Numbered from the stretch's first letter, positions 1 to 5,207 are shown. The stretch: 18,359 bases of DNA from JACRJW01 sp964359095 (GCA_964359095.1 CAYHRJ010000019.1:1-18359), one strand, 5' to 3'. Notes: generated by a model not told the origin, from the letters alone. Translations and numbers: made by a program.

Positions 1-1
1 G

Positions 2-1279
2 GACAGCGAGAATTCCGAGCGTGCAATGCGCGCTCTCTCCGGACAGCTCGGGAGCAACCCGCCCTTCGTGATCGACGCGTTCGATTTGGGTGTCAGTCCC
101 CGCGCCTGGATTGAGCACGTGGCGATTTCACCAAAGGGCAAGGTCGCGATCGTCGTCGGAGAGCCTGGAGAAGTCGATGGTTCCTCGACCATGCTTCTCA
201 CCACCTGGCCACGAAGCAGTGGCTACTCGGAGTTCCAGACTGTCGCAACTAGGGCCGAGGATCCAGCTGCGTTCGTTCTGTTCCCAGAAGGTTCGGACAC
301 GCCAGCGGTCCTGATCGGCGGCGAGAAGCTCGTCTGGGGGAACTGGACGCTTGAGCTGCCGTGGAAGGAGGAGCAGATGGTTCCGCCGGGTGCCTGTCTT
401 ACGTTGTGGGAGGATAAGGATCATTATCAGCACGTCGCCTACATCGATGAGTATATTGGTGAGGCGCGCGTTGTCTACAAGATGAACGTCATTGGGGCGT
501 ACTCGAAGCCATCCGTGAACGACGTGCGATGGCTTGGACGGATTGATGGTTCGCTCGCGTGGATCGTCAACGAAGTTCAGGATGGGAAGTGTGAGACACT
601 TTACTGGCGTTCTGTGGAGGCGATCATGCTGCGCGGTGAGCGGATCATCACCAAGTCCATCGGATTCGTGGATGGCGGGATTCAGTTCGTGACAGGGGAA
701 CGCGGTCGGATGTTCGCTCACAGGGTGAAAGGCAACGACCCAAACGACGATCTCATCAGCGATCCCATGGAAGTCTGCCTGTGGGGAGACGGTCACATCT
801 TCGGCTACAACAAGAGCAGTCCTGTGCTTTACGAGTTCAGCGCCCAAGGAGAATGGGTGCAGATCGCTGAGATGGAAAAGGGCCAGCTGGCGATTCAGGA
901 AGGAGTAAATGTCAGTGTCTTCGACTTCGGGGACCACGTCGTCTTCGCGGATACGCTGTCGCCCAAAGCAAGTCGAATCATCGACGTGTACCCAAATCAA
1001 CCCGCCAAGATCACACCGATTGTTCACGGTCCACAAACAGGATTCCTTCGTGCCCATGATGGTCTCGTGTACCAAACGGTGATCACGGGAGAGGGTGGCT
1101 TCATCTGGAACGCACTCAATAACGTGCCTGGCAAGCGTCCACTCACAGCCGTGTTCCCGCTCTACAATCGCTTCTACACTCTCACGCCTGTTCACGACGA
1201 TCGTGGTAAGGCGATCATGGGCTGGGGCTACGCCGAAGGAACGTTCGCCATCATCCGCTACCCGCTGCCAACTCGGTAG
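2..1279 (+). CDS. Unknown protein, 5' end probably cut by the window edge
   Basis: I do not recognise this protein. The frame is open from the first bases of the window with no stop before the first ATG at 26, so the true start may lie upstream; from the ATG it is 417 aa. No signal peptide or membrane segment is visible. The sequence alternates short hydrophobic strands with Gly/Asp/Asn turns and is rich in Trp and Tyr, which resembles an all-beta or propeller-like fold; that is inference only. A strong terminator follows 10 nt after the stop, so it ends its transcription unit. A 355-aa open frame on the opposite strand (128-1195) is treated as a shadow because this strand carries the terminator and reads as a compositionally normal soluble protein. 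Confidence 0.7.
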   Translation, partial: DSENSERAMRALSGQLGSNPPFVIDAFDLGVSPRAWIEHVAISPKGKVAIVVGEPGEVDGSSTMLLTTWPRSSGYSEFQTVATRAEDPAAFVLFPEGSDTPAVLIGGEKLVWGNWTLELPWKEEQMVPPGACLTLWEDKDHYQHVAYIDEYIGEARVVYKMNVIGAYSKPSVNDVRWLGRIDGSLAWIVNEVQDGKCETLYWRSVEAIMLRGERIITKSIGFVDGGIQFVTGERGRMFAHRVKGNDPNDDLISDPMEVCLWGDGHIFGYNKSSPVLYEFSAQGEWVQIAEMEKGQLAIQEGVNVSVFDFGDHVVFADTLSPKASRIIDVYPNQPAKITPIVHGPQTGFLRAHDGLVYQTVITGEGGFIWNALNNVPGKRPLTAVFPLYNRFYTLTPVHDDRGKAIMGWGYAEGTFAIIRYPLPTR

Positions 1280-1289
1280 TCCTTCGACT

Positions 1290-1320
1290 CCGTTCCTCCC
1301 TTGAGAGGGGCGGTTTTTTC
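1290..1320 (+). terminator. Intrinsic terminator after the first gene
   Basis: A 9-bp stem (CCGTTCCTC pairing with GAGGGGCGG, two G-U pairs) with a 6-nt loop is followed by six T residues at 1314-1319. It starts 10 nt after the stop codon. Confidence 0.85.
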
Positions 1321-1326
1321 TTACAG

Positions 1327-1367
1327 GGCGGGATCTTGGTTCCCGCCAGACGGGATCTTGGTTCCCG
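1327..1367 (+). repeat. Tandem pair of identical 17-nt hairpin repeats
   Basis: The 17-mer CGGGATCTTGGTTCCCG occurs at 1329-1345 and again at 1351-1367, a 22-nt period. Each copy is an inverted repeat around TCTTGGT; the first extends to a 7-bp stem (GGCGGGA with TCCCGCC, 1327-1347), the second keeps 5 bp. They lie between the terminator and the next promoter, so they may be DNA binding sites rather than RNA structures. Confidence 0.7.
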
Positions 1368-1375
1368 ATTGTGCT

Positions 1376-1404
1376 TTGACAGGCCTTTCTTCAAGTGATA
1401 GTCT
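1376..1404 (+). promoter_or_regulatory. Sigma70-type promoter for the kinase-like gene
   Basis: A perfect -35 TTGACA (1376-1381), a 17-nt spacer and a weaker -10 TAGTCT (1399-1404) precede the ATG at 1424. The two 17-nt repeats sit immediately upstream of the -35, a usual position for an operator. Confidence 0.55.
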
Positions 1405-1423
1405 CCACAGCCTGGAGGATAAG

Positions 1424-1960
1424 ATGAATCGAGTTCTGGGATTCGTTGGCTGGCCGTGTGCGGGCAAGGACGTGGCGGCTGAATATTTGGTCGCTCGCCA
1501 TGCCGCTGTGTGGTGGGGACATTACGACTTCATTCGGACGCTCGCACGAGAGCATGGGATTAGTTCGCCTACATTCGCCGATCTCTCTGCGCTTTTCGAA
1601 GCGAGAGCCTCGCATGCCGGCCACGGTTGGATCGCACGGATCGTTGCTGGGCGAGTGAGGGTGATTCCCATGGTCGTCGTGACCGGCGTACGCAATCTCG
1701 CCGAGGTGGAGATCTACCGTGAGCTTCCTGGTTTTCGACTGGTGAAGTTGCAGGCAGATCGTGATCTGCGTTTCCAGCGTTGGTGTGATCACCCTCGAGA
1801 ATCCGACGGATCGCGCACCTGGGAACAGTTTGATGCCATCGAAGCGCTCGATGGGAACAGGAACGTCCCAGACGTGCTCGCGCTCGCCGACCACGTCGTT
1901 GAAAACAACGGCTCACTCGAAGACTTTCACCGCGCACTCGACGCGCTTCTGACCGCCTGA
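1424..1960 (+). CDS. P-loop kinase, dephospho-CoA/dNMP kinase-like
   Basis: The 178-aa product begins with a beta-strand and a Walker A loop, GWPCAGKD (residues 9-16), of the GKD type used by nucleoside/nucleotide and dephospho-CoA kinases. Around residues 105-130 the pattern DRDLRFQRW...SRTWEQF resembles the LID region of these kinases, and the C-terminus (ADHVVENNGSLEDF) matches the closing strand-helix in which the ENNGS turn is typical. It probably phosphorylates a nucleotide or coenzyme precursor in the cytoplasm; the substrate cannot be read from the sequence. The ATG at 1424 is chosen because GGAGG stands 6 nt before it; the open frame continues upstream to 1301 but those codons cover the promoter and repeats. 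It appears monocistronic. Confidence 0.75.
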   Translation: MNRVLGFVGWPCAGKDVAAEYLVARHAAVWWGHYDFIRTLAREHGISSPTFADLSALFEARASHAGHGWIARIVAGRVRVIPMVVVTGVRNLAEVEIYRELPGFRLVKLQADRDLRFQRWCDHPRESDGSRTWEQFDAIEALDGNRNVPDVLALADHVVENNGSLEDFHRALDALLTA

Positions 1961-1974
1961 CACTGGGCGGTTTT
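1952..1974 (+). terminator. Weak terminator overlapping the kinase stop codon
   Basis: ACCGCC (1952-1957) pairs with GGCGGT (1966-1971) and is followed by only a short T run. The stop codon lies in the loop. Confidence 0.5.
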
Positions 1975-2014
1975 AAAATTAACCTGTTCTTAGCCAAAAT
2001 ACGGCCGTCTGGGC

Positions 2015-2043
2015 TTGACAAAACGTCCAAAAAGTGGTATCTT
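2015..2043 (+). promoter_or_regulatory. Strong sigma70-type promoter for the small-gene array
   Basis: TTGACA (2015-2020), 17-nt spacer, TATCTT (2038-2043). The predicted start near 2050 gives a leader of about 160 nt before the ATG at 2213. It is the only convincing plus-strand promoter I see before 5240, so it may drive the whole array of small genes and structured RNA. Confidence 0.75.
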
Positions 2044-2061
2044 GTAGCCATTACAAACTCG

Positions 2062-2112
2062 GATATTCTCTGGGGAGAGAGTATCAATCGGTCATCTCGT
2101 TGCCGATTTTTT
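2062..2112 (+). terminator. Tandem hairpins ending in T6: attenuator or end of a short RNA
   Basis: Just after the promoter, GATATTCTC (2062-2070) pairs with GAGAGTATC (2077-2085) in a 9-bp stem with one G-U. Directly behind it AATCGG (2086-2091) pairs with CCGATT (2103-2108), and T residues run from 2107 to 2112. This is a complete intrinsic terminator about 60 nt into the transcript, so it may produce a short RNA of about 60 nt or attenuate expression of the gene at 2213. Confidence 0.65.
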
Positions 2113-2117
2113 CATAT

Positions 2118-2166
2118 CAGAAATGTGGAGGTCAGCCCTCTAGATTTCTGGGATGAAACAGTTCCC
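2118..2166 (+). promoter_or_regulatory. Structured leader element, first copy (C-like stem plus D hairpin)
   Basis: CAGAAAT (2118-2124) pairs with ATTTCTG (2144-2150), then after a single G/G mismatch TGGAGG pairs with CCTCTA around the loop TCAGC, making a 13-bp stem. It abuts the D element GGGATGAAACAGTTCCC (2150-2166), whose GGGA and TCCC ends can pair. D recurs before the next two small genes; here the C sequence differs from the others but the same shape (stem sharing its last base with D) is kept. Confidence 0.6.
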
Positions 2167-2203
2167 TTCCATTCAACAACCAAAAAGGCGGATTTCCGTC
2201 TAA
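2153..2203 (+). CDS. Possible 16-aa leader peptide
   Basis: The ATG inside the D hairpin opens a 16-codon frame (MKQFPSIQQPKRRISV) whose TAA at 2201-2203 overlaps the Shine-Dalgarno AAGGAG (2202-2207) of the gene at 2213. The spacing would allow translational coupling. The leader itself has no Shine-Dalgarno at normal distance, and the D element may be conserved as RNA rather than as codons, so translation is uncertain. Confidence 0.3.
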   Translation: MKQFPSIQQPKRRISV

Positions 2204-2212
2204 GGAGTTTGC

Positions 2213-2764
2213 ATGTCTGCAGCACTGACCAACCGTCCCATCTCCCGTCTGGAGATGGCCCGTCTAGAGCTCGTGGCCGCCCGGACCGAACACGGTGCCG
2301 CGTTCAGCACGACTGGGTTCAGTCCGGCTCGTGCGGACAAGGCCGACTCTCGTCTCGCAGCCGCACAGGCGGTCTTCGAAGACGAGGTCGAGTGGGATCG
2401 TGGCCAGGGCGAGCGTCGTAGGCGCGAGGCGAAGGTCGTGAGGCTGGAAGGCCAGCTCGCCTACGCCATGCGAGGGCTGCGGCAGCTCGAGTGGAAACTG
2501 CGCGACGCGTGTCGTGCGGCGAACATCGAAACCACCACCCGCAGCCTCGCGATCGAGGACATCGCAGCCAAGCTCAGCTCCGTAAGGAGTGGAGTGGAGG
2601 ATGCGCTCAACAAGCGCGACCTCAAGCCCACCAGGCGAAAGACTCTCGTGCAACAGAGCGGCCTGCTCGCCGAGGCCGAGTACCGTCTCGGCTTCGTGAA
2701 GAGCCAGACCGACGAGGTCCGCCGCATCGAGGGTGACATCGCCCTCTTGCGCGGGGACTGCTAG
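2213..2764 (+). CDS. Unknown small helical protein
   Basis: I do not recognise this 183-aa protein. It is rich in Ala, Arg, Glu and Leu with long heptad-like stretches (roughly residues 10-115 and 125-180) and should be almost entirely alpha-helical, probably coiled coil; there is no signal peptide, membrane segment or catalytic motif. The start is supported by AAGGAG 5 nt upstream. The gene is GC-rich compared with smc and the genes after it. It is the first gene behind the strong promoter at 2015 and is followed at once by the long non-coding stretch, so both may come from one transcript. Confidence 0.7.
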   Translation: MSAALTNRPISRLEMARLELVAARTEHGAAFSTTGFSPARADKADSRLAAAQAVFEDEVEWDRGQGERRRREAKVVRLEGQLAYAMRGLRQLEWKLRDACRAANIETTTRSLAIEDIAAKLSSVRSGVEDALNKRDLKPTRRKTLVQQSGLLAEAEYRLGFVKSQTDEVRRIEGDIALLRGDC

Positions 2765-2820
2765 CAAGTTTCACGGGCGCGGCGCCCATCGCCGCATTCC
2801 CAACTGACAACGGAGGAAAC

Positions 2821-2832
2821 ATGCTTTCTTAA
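2821..2832 (+). other. Three-codon mini-ORF with a good ribosome-binding site
   Basis: GGAGG at 2812-2816 is followed after 4 nt by ATG CTT TCT TAA. This could be a ribosome standby or stalling site at the 5' edge of the structured RNA, or chance. The A/T-rich stretch also forms a bulged hairpin with AAGAAGC (2834-2840). Confidence 0.25.
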
Positions 2833-3503
2833 AAAGAAGCGTCTGGGGCCGTAAGGCAAAGTCATCACCCAGACGTGGATCATACCGATGACCCGGCGTA
2901 CTATGCGGGTTTGCCAAACGGGGAGTGAGGAAAGGGGAAACAAGGACGGGGCAAAAGAGCTCTACCTTGGGTCGCACGGGCGGCTGAACTGAGTACGAAG
3001 CGATACCGTTTGAGTGAATCCATCGAGGCAACTCGAGACGTCGGCTGGACACAATCCAGAAAGGGTCGCGCCAAAGCATGGAAGCTTAACTGAACCTATG
3101 AAGGCTTTGAGGGTTGGCACCCCAACTAGGTTCAAAGGTCTTGTGAGTCGGACCGTTCGCCTTGTGCGAATTAAACGAACTCTCCTTGGTCATGGAGGCA
3201 ATGACCCGCTCGATTCCTCGTAGCGTAAACGAGAGCTTTGATCGGCTGAGTCGATTCTGCTTGGGCGAGGACGTTTCTCGCATCCCGTTGTCCGACAACG
3301 TTAAACGGTCACGCTCGTCCACTAGCCCCGCGTTGTGCGGCGGCAAAATGACAGAGCAAGGAGAAAGCAGCGAGCCGATAACAGCTGCATCATCAACGGA
3401 GTCGCCATCGTGGTGCGTTTCCCATCCTGGTTTGGTTAACTCCAGACCATTCTGTCTCGGGGCCCGGTCGTCGCGTCATTGATAACGCGGCGGCCGGCCA
3501 CCC

Positions 3504-3527
3504 TGCGGTGAGCACGAACTCACCGCA
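3504..3527 (+). repeat. Perfect 9-bp hairpin at the end of the non-coding RNA
   Basis: TGCGGTGAG (3504-3512) pairs with CTCACCGCA (3519-3527) around CACGAA. No T tract follows. A different-sequence perfect hairpin holds the same place before palindrome A after the gene at 4256. Confidence 0.7.
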
Positions 3528-3529
3528 AC

Positions 3530-3555
3530 GACACGTCGTTCGCGAACGACGTGTC
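3530..3555. repeat. Palindrome A, copy 1 (26 bp, perfect)
   Basis: The two 13-nt halves, GACACGTCGTTCG and its exact complement, meet without a spacer. The 22-bp core (half-site CACGTCGTTCG) is repeated unchanged at 4650-4671 and 7485-7506, while the outer bases vary but stay paired in copies 1 and 3. Confidence 0.9.
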
Positions 3556-3559
3556 ACGG

Positions 3560-3582
3560 CTCAAGTTAACGCGTAACTTGAG
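3560..3582 (+). repeat. Hairpin B, copy 1
   Basis: CTCAAGTTA (3560-3568) pairs with TAACTTGAG (3574-3582), loop ACGCG. The copy at 4678-4700 is identical apart from one loop base. Confidence 0.85.
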
Positions 3583-3583
3583 A

Positions 3584-3626
3584 CCTCAACCGAGAGTCTG
3601 ATTCAACATCAGAAATTCAGTTGAGG
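3584..3626 (+). repeat. Stem element C, copy 1
   Basis: CCTCAAC (3584-3590) pairs with GTTGAGG (3620-3626); inside, CTGAT (3598-3602) pairs with ATCAG (3608-3612). In the copies at 4169 and 4702 the inner stem is CCGAT/ATCGG, a paired T-to-C and A-to-G change that preserves pairing. This copy is not followed by D or by a plus-strand gene; it runs into the hic terminator. Confidence 0.75.
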
Positions 3627-3632
3627 GAAAAC

Positions 3633-3664
3633 AAAAGACGTCCTATTCAAGAAAGACGTCTTTT
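3633..3664. terminator. Bidirectional terminator at the end of hicBA
   Basis: AAAAGACGTC (3633-3642) and GACGTCTTTT (3655-3664) form a perfect 10-bp stem. Read on the minus strand it contains the hicA stop codon in its loop and ends in a U-rich tract (TTTTGTTTT). Read on the plus strand it ends in TTTT and could stop transcription of the structured RNA. Confidence 0.8.
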
Positions 3665-3857
3665 GGAAGCCTGGATTGTTTCACGATGGCCATGAATGTT
3701 CCAAGCGGCAGCGGTTTGTTCTTGCCATGAACTGGTACAGGAACAATTGTACCTGTCGTGCATGTCGATAGATGCAATGGCTTCCACGTTGACGAGACAG
3801 GATAAATCCATGTTTCGTCAGAATACGTTCAAGCTCTTTGGGGGAGAGCGGATGCAT
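3643..3857 (-). pseudogene. hicA: HicA-type mRNA interferase toxin, frameshifted
   Basis: HicA toxins are small dsRBD-fold ribonucleases that cleave mRNA in a ribosome-independent way. The frame from the ATG at 3857 reads MHPLSPKELERILTKHGF, then LSRQRGSHCIYRHA with the conserved GSH motif holding the active-site His, then loses homology and stops early. From about 3756 a different frame reads TGTIVPVPVHGKNKPLPLGT and ends in FMAIVKQSRLPKDVFLE with a stop at 3643, the expected C-terminal half. The whole span is one nucleotide short of an exact number of codons, so a single-base deletion near 3757 explains it. It starts inside hicB in another frame. The shift is either a real inactivation or a sequencing error; with intact hicB next to it, loss of the toxin is plausible. 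Confidence 0.8.
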
Positions 3858-4119
3858 ACCGTCGACGTGAATGTCTGCGAACTTTCGGTCTTGTCGTGTT
3901 CAAAATAGTGATTGAGGAAGAGTGTTCTTGCGGCAATGGTTGTCCAGTTTCAACAAGCTCTTCAACCCAAAGCTCCATGACTTCCTGACCCATCTTCAAG
4001 GCTTCTTGAAATGATCGACCAAAGGTGACACATCCTGGTAGAGCAGGAAACGAAACCAAGTGATTGCCATCTTCGTCTGTCTGGATGACCGCTGTGTAAG
4101 ACAATTGTTGTGACTTCAT
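3829..4119 (-). CDS. hicB: HicB-type antitoxin
   Basis: The 96-aa protein has the HicB N-terminal domain pattern: YTAVIQTDEDGNHLVSFPAL, then PGCVTFGRSFQEAL and GQEVMELWVEELVETGQPLP, the usual partial RNase H-like fold that blocks HicA. The C-terminus (about residues 76-96) is basic and Ser/Arg-rich, without a clear DNA-binding motif. The ATG at 4119 is preferred over 4137 because MKSQ begins the domain and a -10 box TACTAT lies 8 nt upstream. The order hicB then hicA, overlapping, is one of the two known hic arrangements. Without a working HicA it may remain only as an autoregulator or as a decaying remnant. Confidence 0.85.
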   Translation of the reverse strand: MKSQQLSYTAVIQTDEDGNHLVSFPALPGCVTFGRSFQEALKMGQEVMELWVEELVETGQPLPQEHSSSITILNTTRPKVRRHSRRRYASALPQRA

Positions 4120-4127
4120 ACACGGTG

Positions 4128-4157
4128 ATAGTAACACGTATCCAACTTTTTTCTCAA
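4128..4157 (-). promoter_or_regulatory. hicB promoter, leaderless type
   Basis: On the minus strand TTGAGA (4157-4152), 18-nt spacer, TACTAT (4133-4128), then 8 nt to the ATG at 4119. The expected transcription start coincides with or nearly touches the start codon and no Shine-Dalgarno is present. Confidence 0.6.
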
Positions 4158-4226
4158 GATGTTTGAGACTTCAATCGAGATGCCGATCCGGAATCGGAAA
4201 CTCAGTTGAGAGATGAAACAGTTCTC
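4153..4226 (+). promoter_or_regulatory. Structured leader, second full copy (B, C and D)
   Basis: A shortened B hairpin (CTCAA/TTGAG, 4153-4167) is followed by C (4169-4211) with inner stem CCGAT/ATCGG (4183-4187 with 4193-4197) and outer stem TCAA/TTGA plus GAG/CTC. D follows at 4210-4226: GAGATGAAACAGTTCTC, where both ends have changed together relative to GGGA...TCCC in the other two copies. It lies 30 nt before the gene at 4256 and overlaps the hicB promoter region on the other strand. Confidence 0.7.
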
Positions 4227-4255
4227 ATCGATTTCACCCTACCCAGAGGAGTCTC

Positions 4256-4603
4256 ATGGACTTCAACGATCGTCTGATCTCCGCAGAGAATTTGGCCAAC
4301 GCCTTGCGGCGAGCCGGGCGGCCCAATCAGGACGCCCAAGCGCACTTGAAGGACGCTCGACGGGCTGAGCAGATCCAGACCCGGCTTGATGCCGCCCAGA
4401 AGACGCTCGACGAGGCTCTCCTTGTGTTCCACTCCGTCTTCAGCGGCAGATCATCTGTGGAAGACAGGGAGCGAGTCGATCAGCGCTTGAACCAGGCGCG
4501 CAAGCAGCACGCCGCCGTGCAAGTTCAGCTCACCAAGAACGGGAGCTTCATCAGCCACCTCTATGAGTCCGAACGACTGCTCAAGATCAGGTCTGCCACC
4601 TGA
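4256..4603 (+). CDS. Unknown small helical protein
   Basis: I do not recognise this 115-aa protein. It is predicted helical: residues 5-60 (SAENLANALRRAG ... AAQKTLDEALLVF) and 65-110 are charged amphipathic stretches joined by a short loop, so a two-helix or coiled-coil hairpin is likely. No membrane segment, signal peptide, Cys pair or catalytic motif is seen. The start is set by GAGGAG 6 nt before the ATG. The ATG inside D (4213) opens a different frame that overlaps this gene and stops within it. It shares composition and leader type with the genes at 2213 and 4746, which suggests co-regulation rather than common ancestry. Confidence 0.65.
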   Translation: MDFNDRLISAENLANALRRAGRPNQDAQAHLKDARRAEQIQTRLDAAQKTLDEALLVFHSVFSGRSSVEDRERVDQRLNQARKQHAAVQVQLTKNGSFISHLYESERLLKIRSAT

Positions 4604-4620
4604 ACAGCGCACGCTCAACC

Positions 4621-4644
4621 CCCGCCAGGAGTCGTCCTGGCGGG
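4621..4644 (+). repeat. Perfect 10-bp hairpin after the small gene
   Basis: CCCGCCAGGA (4621-4630) pairs with TCCTGGCGGG (4635-4644) around GTCG. There is no T tract, so it is not a standard terminator; it stands directly before palindrome A, as does the hairpin at 3504. Confidence 0.75.
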
Positions 4645-4648
4645 TACG

Positions 4649-4672
4649 ACACGTCGTTCGCGAACGACGTGT
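4649..4672. repeat. Palindrome A, copy 2 (24 bp, perfect)
   Basis: Same core as at 3530; the outermost base pair of copy 1 is lost here (G against A). Confidence 0.9.
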
Positions 4673-4677
4673 AACGG

Positions 4678-4700
4678 CTCAAGTTAACGCATAACTTGAG
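4678..4700 (+). repeat. Hairpin B, copy 2
   Basis: CTCAAGTTA pairs with TAACTTGAG around ACGCA. Spacing from A and to C is the same as in copy 1. Confidence 0.85.
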
Positions 4701-4701
4701 A

Positions 4702-4759
4702 CCTCAGCCGAGATGCCGATCATGCATCGGAAACTCAGTTGAGGGATGCAACAGTTCCC
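4702..4759 (+). promoter_or_regulatory. Structured leader, third copy (C plus D), running into the gene
   Basis: C spans 4702-4744: CCTCA with TGAGG outside, GAG with CTC, and CCGAT (4716-4720) with ATCGG (4726-4730) inside. D is GGGATGCAACAGTTCCC (4743-4759), sharing two G residues with C. Here the ATG of D (4746) is in frame with the following gene, so D is both leader structure and first codons. Confidence 0.7.
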
Positions 4760-5093
4760 AACTCATCTCACGCTCGACAACACCGAGGTCATCTACGACT
4801 CGATCTTGAACTATACAGCCATGGTCGATCTCGGTCGGCCCTTCGGCCAGTACCTCACCGAGCGCAACGTTGATCCCATCTGGAGCCCTTGGGAGCAGCG
4901 CAACGACATGGAACGTTTCATTCGCTGTCTCTTCGACGACGAGTGCATCAATTTTTCGATGCTGGATCCCAGCAGCGAGACCTTCGTGGAAGGTCGTGTC
5001 TTCTCCGTCTCGGCAGATACGATCACGCTCGCGAGTGGCGCCATCCGCGTCGATCGCAAGAGGATCCTCTGGGTCTGTCACAAGTTGTCGTGA
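4746..5093 (+). CDS. Unknown small acidic protein starting inside element D
   Basis: I do not recognise this 115-aa protein. It has an acidic N-terminal half with several aromatic residues and a C-terminal stretch (SSETFVEGRVFSVSADTI, then LASGAIRVDRKRILWV) that looks like a small beta-barrel or SH3/PilZ-like strand set; this is a shape impression, not an assignment. The ATG at 4746 lies in the D hairpin, with GAGGG immediately before it and no normally spaced Shine-Dalgarno. The next in-frame ATG is at 4821, also without one. The first residues MQQFP match the MKQFP encoded by D before the gene at 2213. Two perfect hairpins follow the stop. Confidence 0.6.
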   Translation: MQQFPTHLTLDNTEVIYDSILNYTAMVDLGRPFGQYLTERNVDPIWSPWEQRNDMERFIRCLFDDECINFSMLDPSSETFVEGRVFSVSADTITLASGAIRVDRKRILWVCHKLS

Positions 5094-5106
5094 CCACAAT
5101 GAACTC

Positions 5107-5161
5107 CCTGTCCGGAATCGGCCGGACAGGATACGGGCTCACCATCACAGTTTGGTGAGCC
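5107..5161 (+). repeat. Two tandem perfect hairpins ending the small-gene array
   Basis: CCTGTCCGG (5107-5115) pairs with CCGGACAGG (5122-5130); then GGCTCACCA (5136-5144) pairs with TGGTGAGCC (5153-5161). Neither has a T tract. They copy the layout of a gene-end hairpin followed by A, with different sequences. Confidence 0.75.
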
Positions 5162-5207
5162 ATAGAGATTTGACCACGAGTCAGCTCATGCTCACATCCC
5201 TGAAATC

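Larger units (their letters stand above)
2765..3529 (+). ncRNA. Candidate large structured non-coding RNA
   Basis: About 765 nt contain only short mutually overlapping open frames without Shine-Dalgarno or family resemblance, but many helices. Examples: 2840-2847 with 2868-2875 (8 bp) enclosing GCC-GTAA-GGC, a GNRA tetraloop; a possible pseudoknot of GTCATC (2861-2866) with GATGAC (2887-2892); TCGAG-GCAA-CTCGA (3023-3036), a second GNRA hairpin; 3045-3049 with 3055-3059; 3091-3097 with 3128-3134 enclosing GTTGG/CCAAC; 3265-3269 with 3277-3281; CGTTGT/ACAACG (3286-3300); 3428-3435 with 3442-3449 (one G-U); a 13-bp stem 3464-3476 with 3485-3497 (two G-U). I could not match it to RNase P, tmRNA, SRP, 6S, or group I or II introns by eye. 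It starts after the gene at 2213 and runs into the A-B-C hairpins, so it probably shares their transcript. Strand is inferred from G-U pairs and neighbours; exact ends are unknown. Confidence 0.55.

Noticed and set aside
128..1195. 355-aa open frame antisense to the first gene
   Set aside because: It mirrors codon bias of the plus-strand gene in a GC-rich region; the plus strand has the terminator and a more protein-like sequence.
3014..3482. Protein genes at 3014-3223 and 3162-3482 on the plus strand and 2771-3079 and 3086-3346 on the minus strand
   Set aside because: All are short, overlap each other, lack a Shine-Dalgarno or -10 box in place and have no protein-like pattern; the region is explained better as structured RNA.
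2765..3529. RNase P RNA, tmRNA, SRP RNA, or group I/II intron
   Set aside because: GAGGAAAG near 2929 and the GNRA loops suggested RNase P or an intron, but the surrounding conserved blocks (RNase P regions I and V, intron domain V, intron P7 core, tmRNA tag and tRNA-like ends) were not found by eye.
3829..3857. hicA and hicB as a fused gene
   Set aside because: The hicA frame starts inside hicB in a different frame and hicB has its own stop at 3829, so they overlap but are not fused.
3530..4745. Integron-type attC sites between small unknown genes
   Set aside because: The layout of small genes separated by imperfect palindromes recalls integron cassettes, but the inverted repeats lack the RYYYAAC/GTTRRRY core sites, differ in architecture and no tyrosine integron integrase is present.
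3504..4759. CRISPR array
   Set aside because: The repeats are long hairpins of several types at irregular distances, without constant-length spacers or cas genes.
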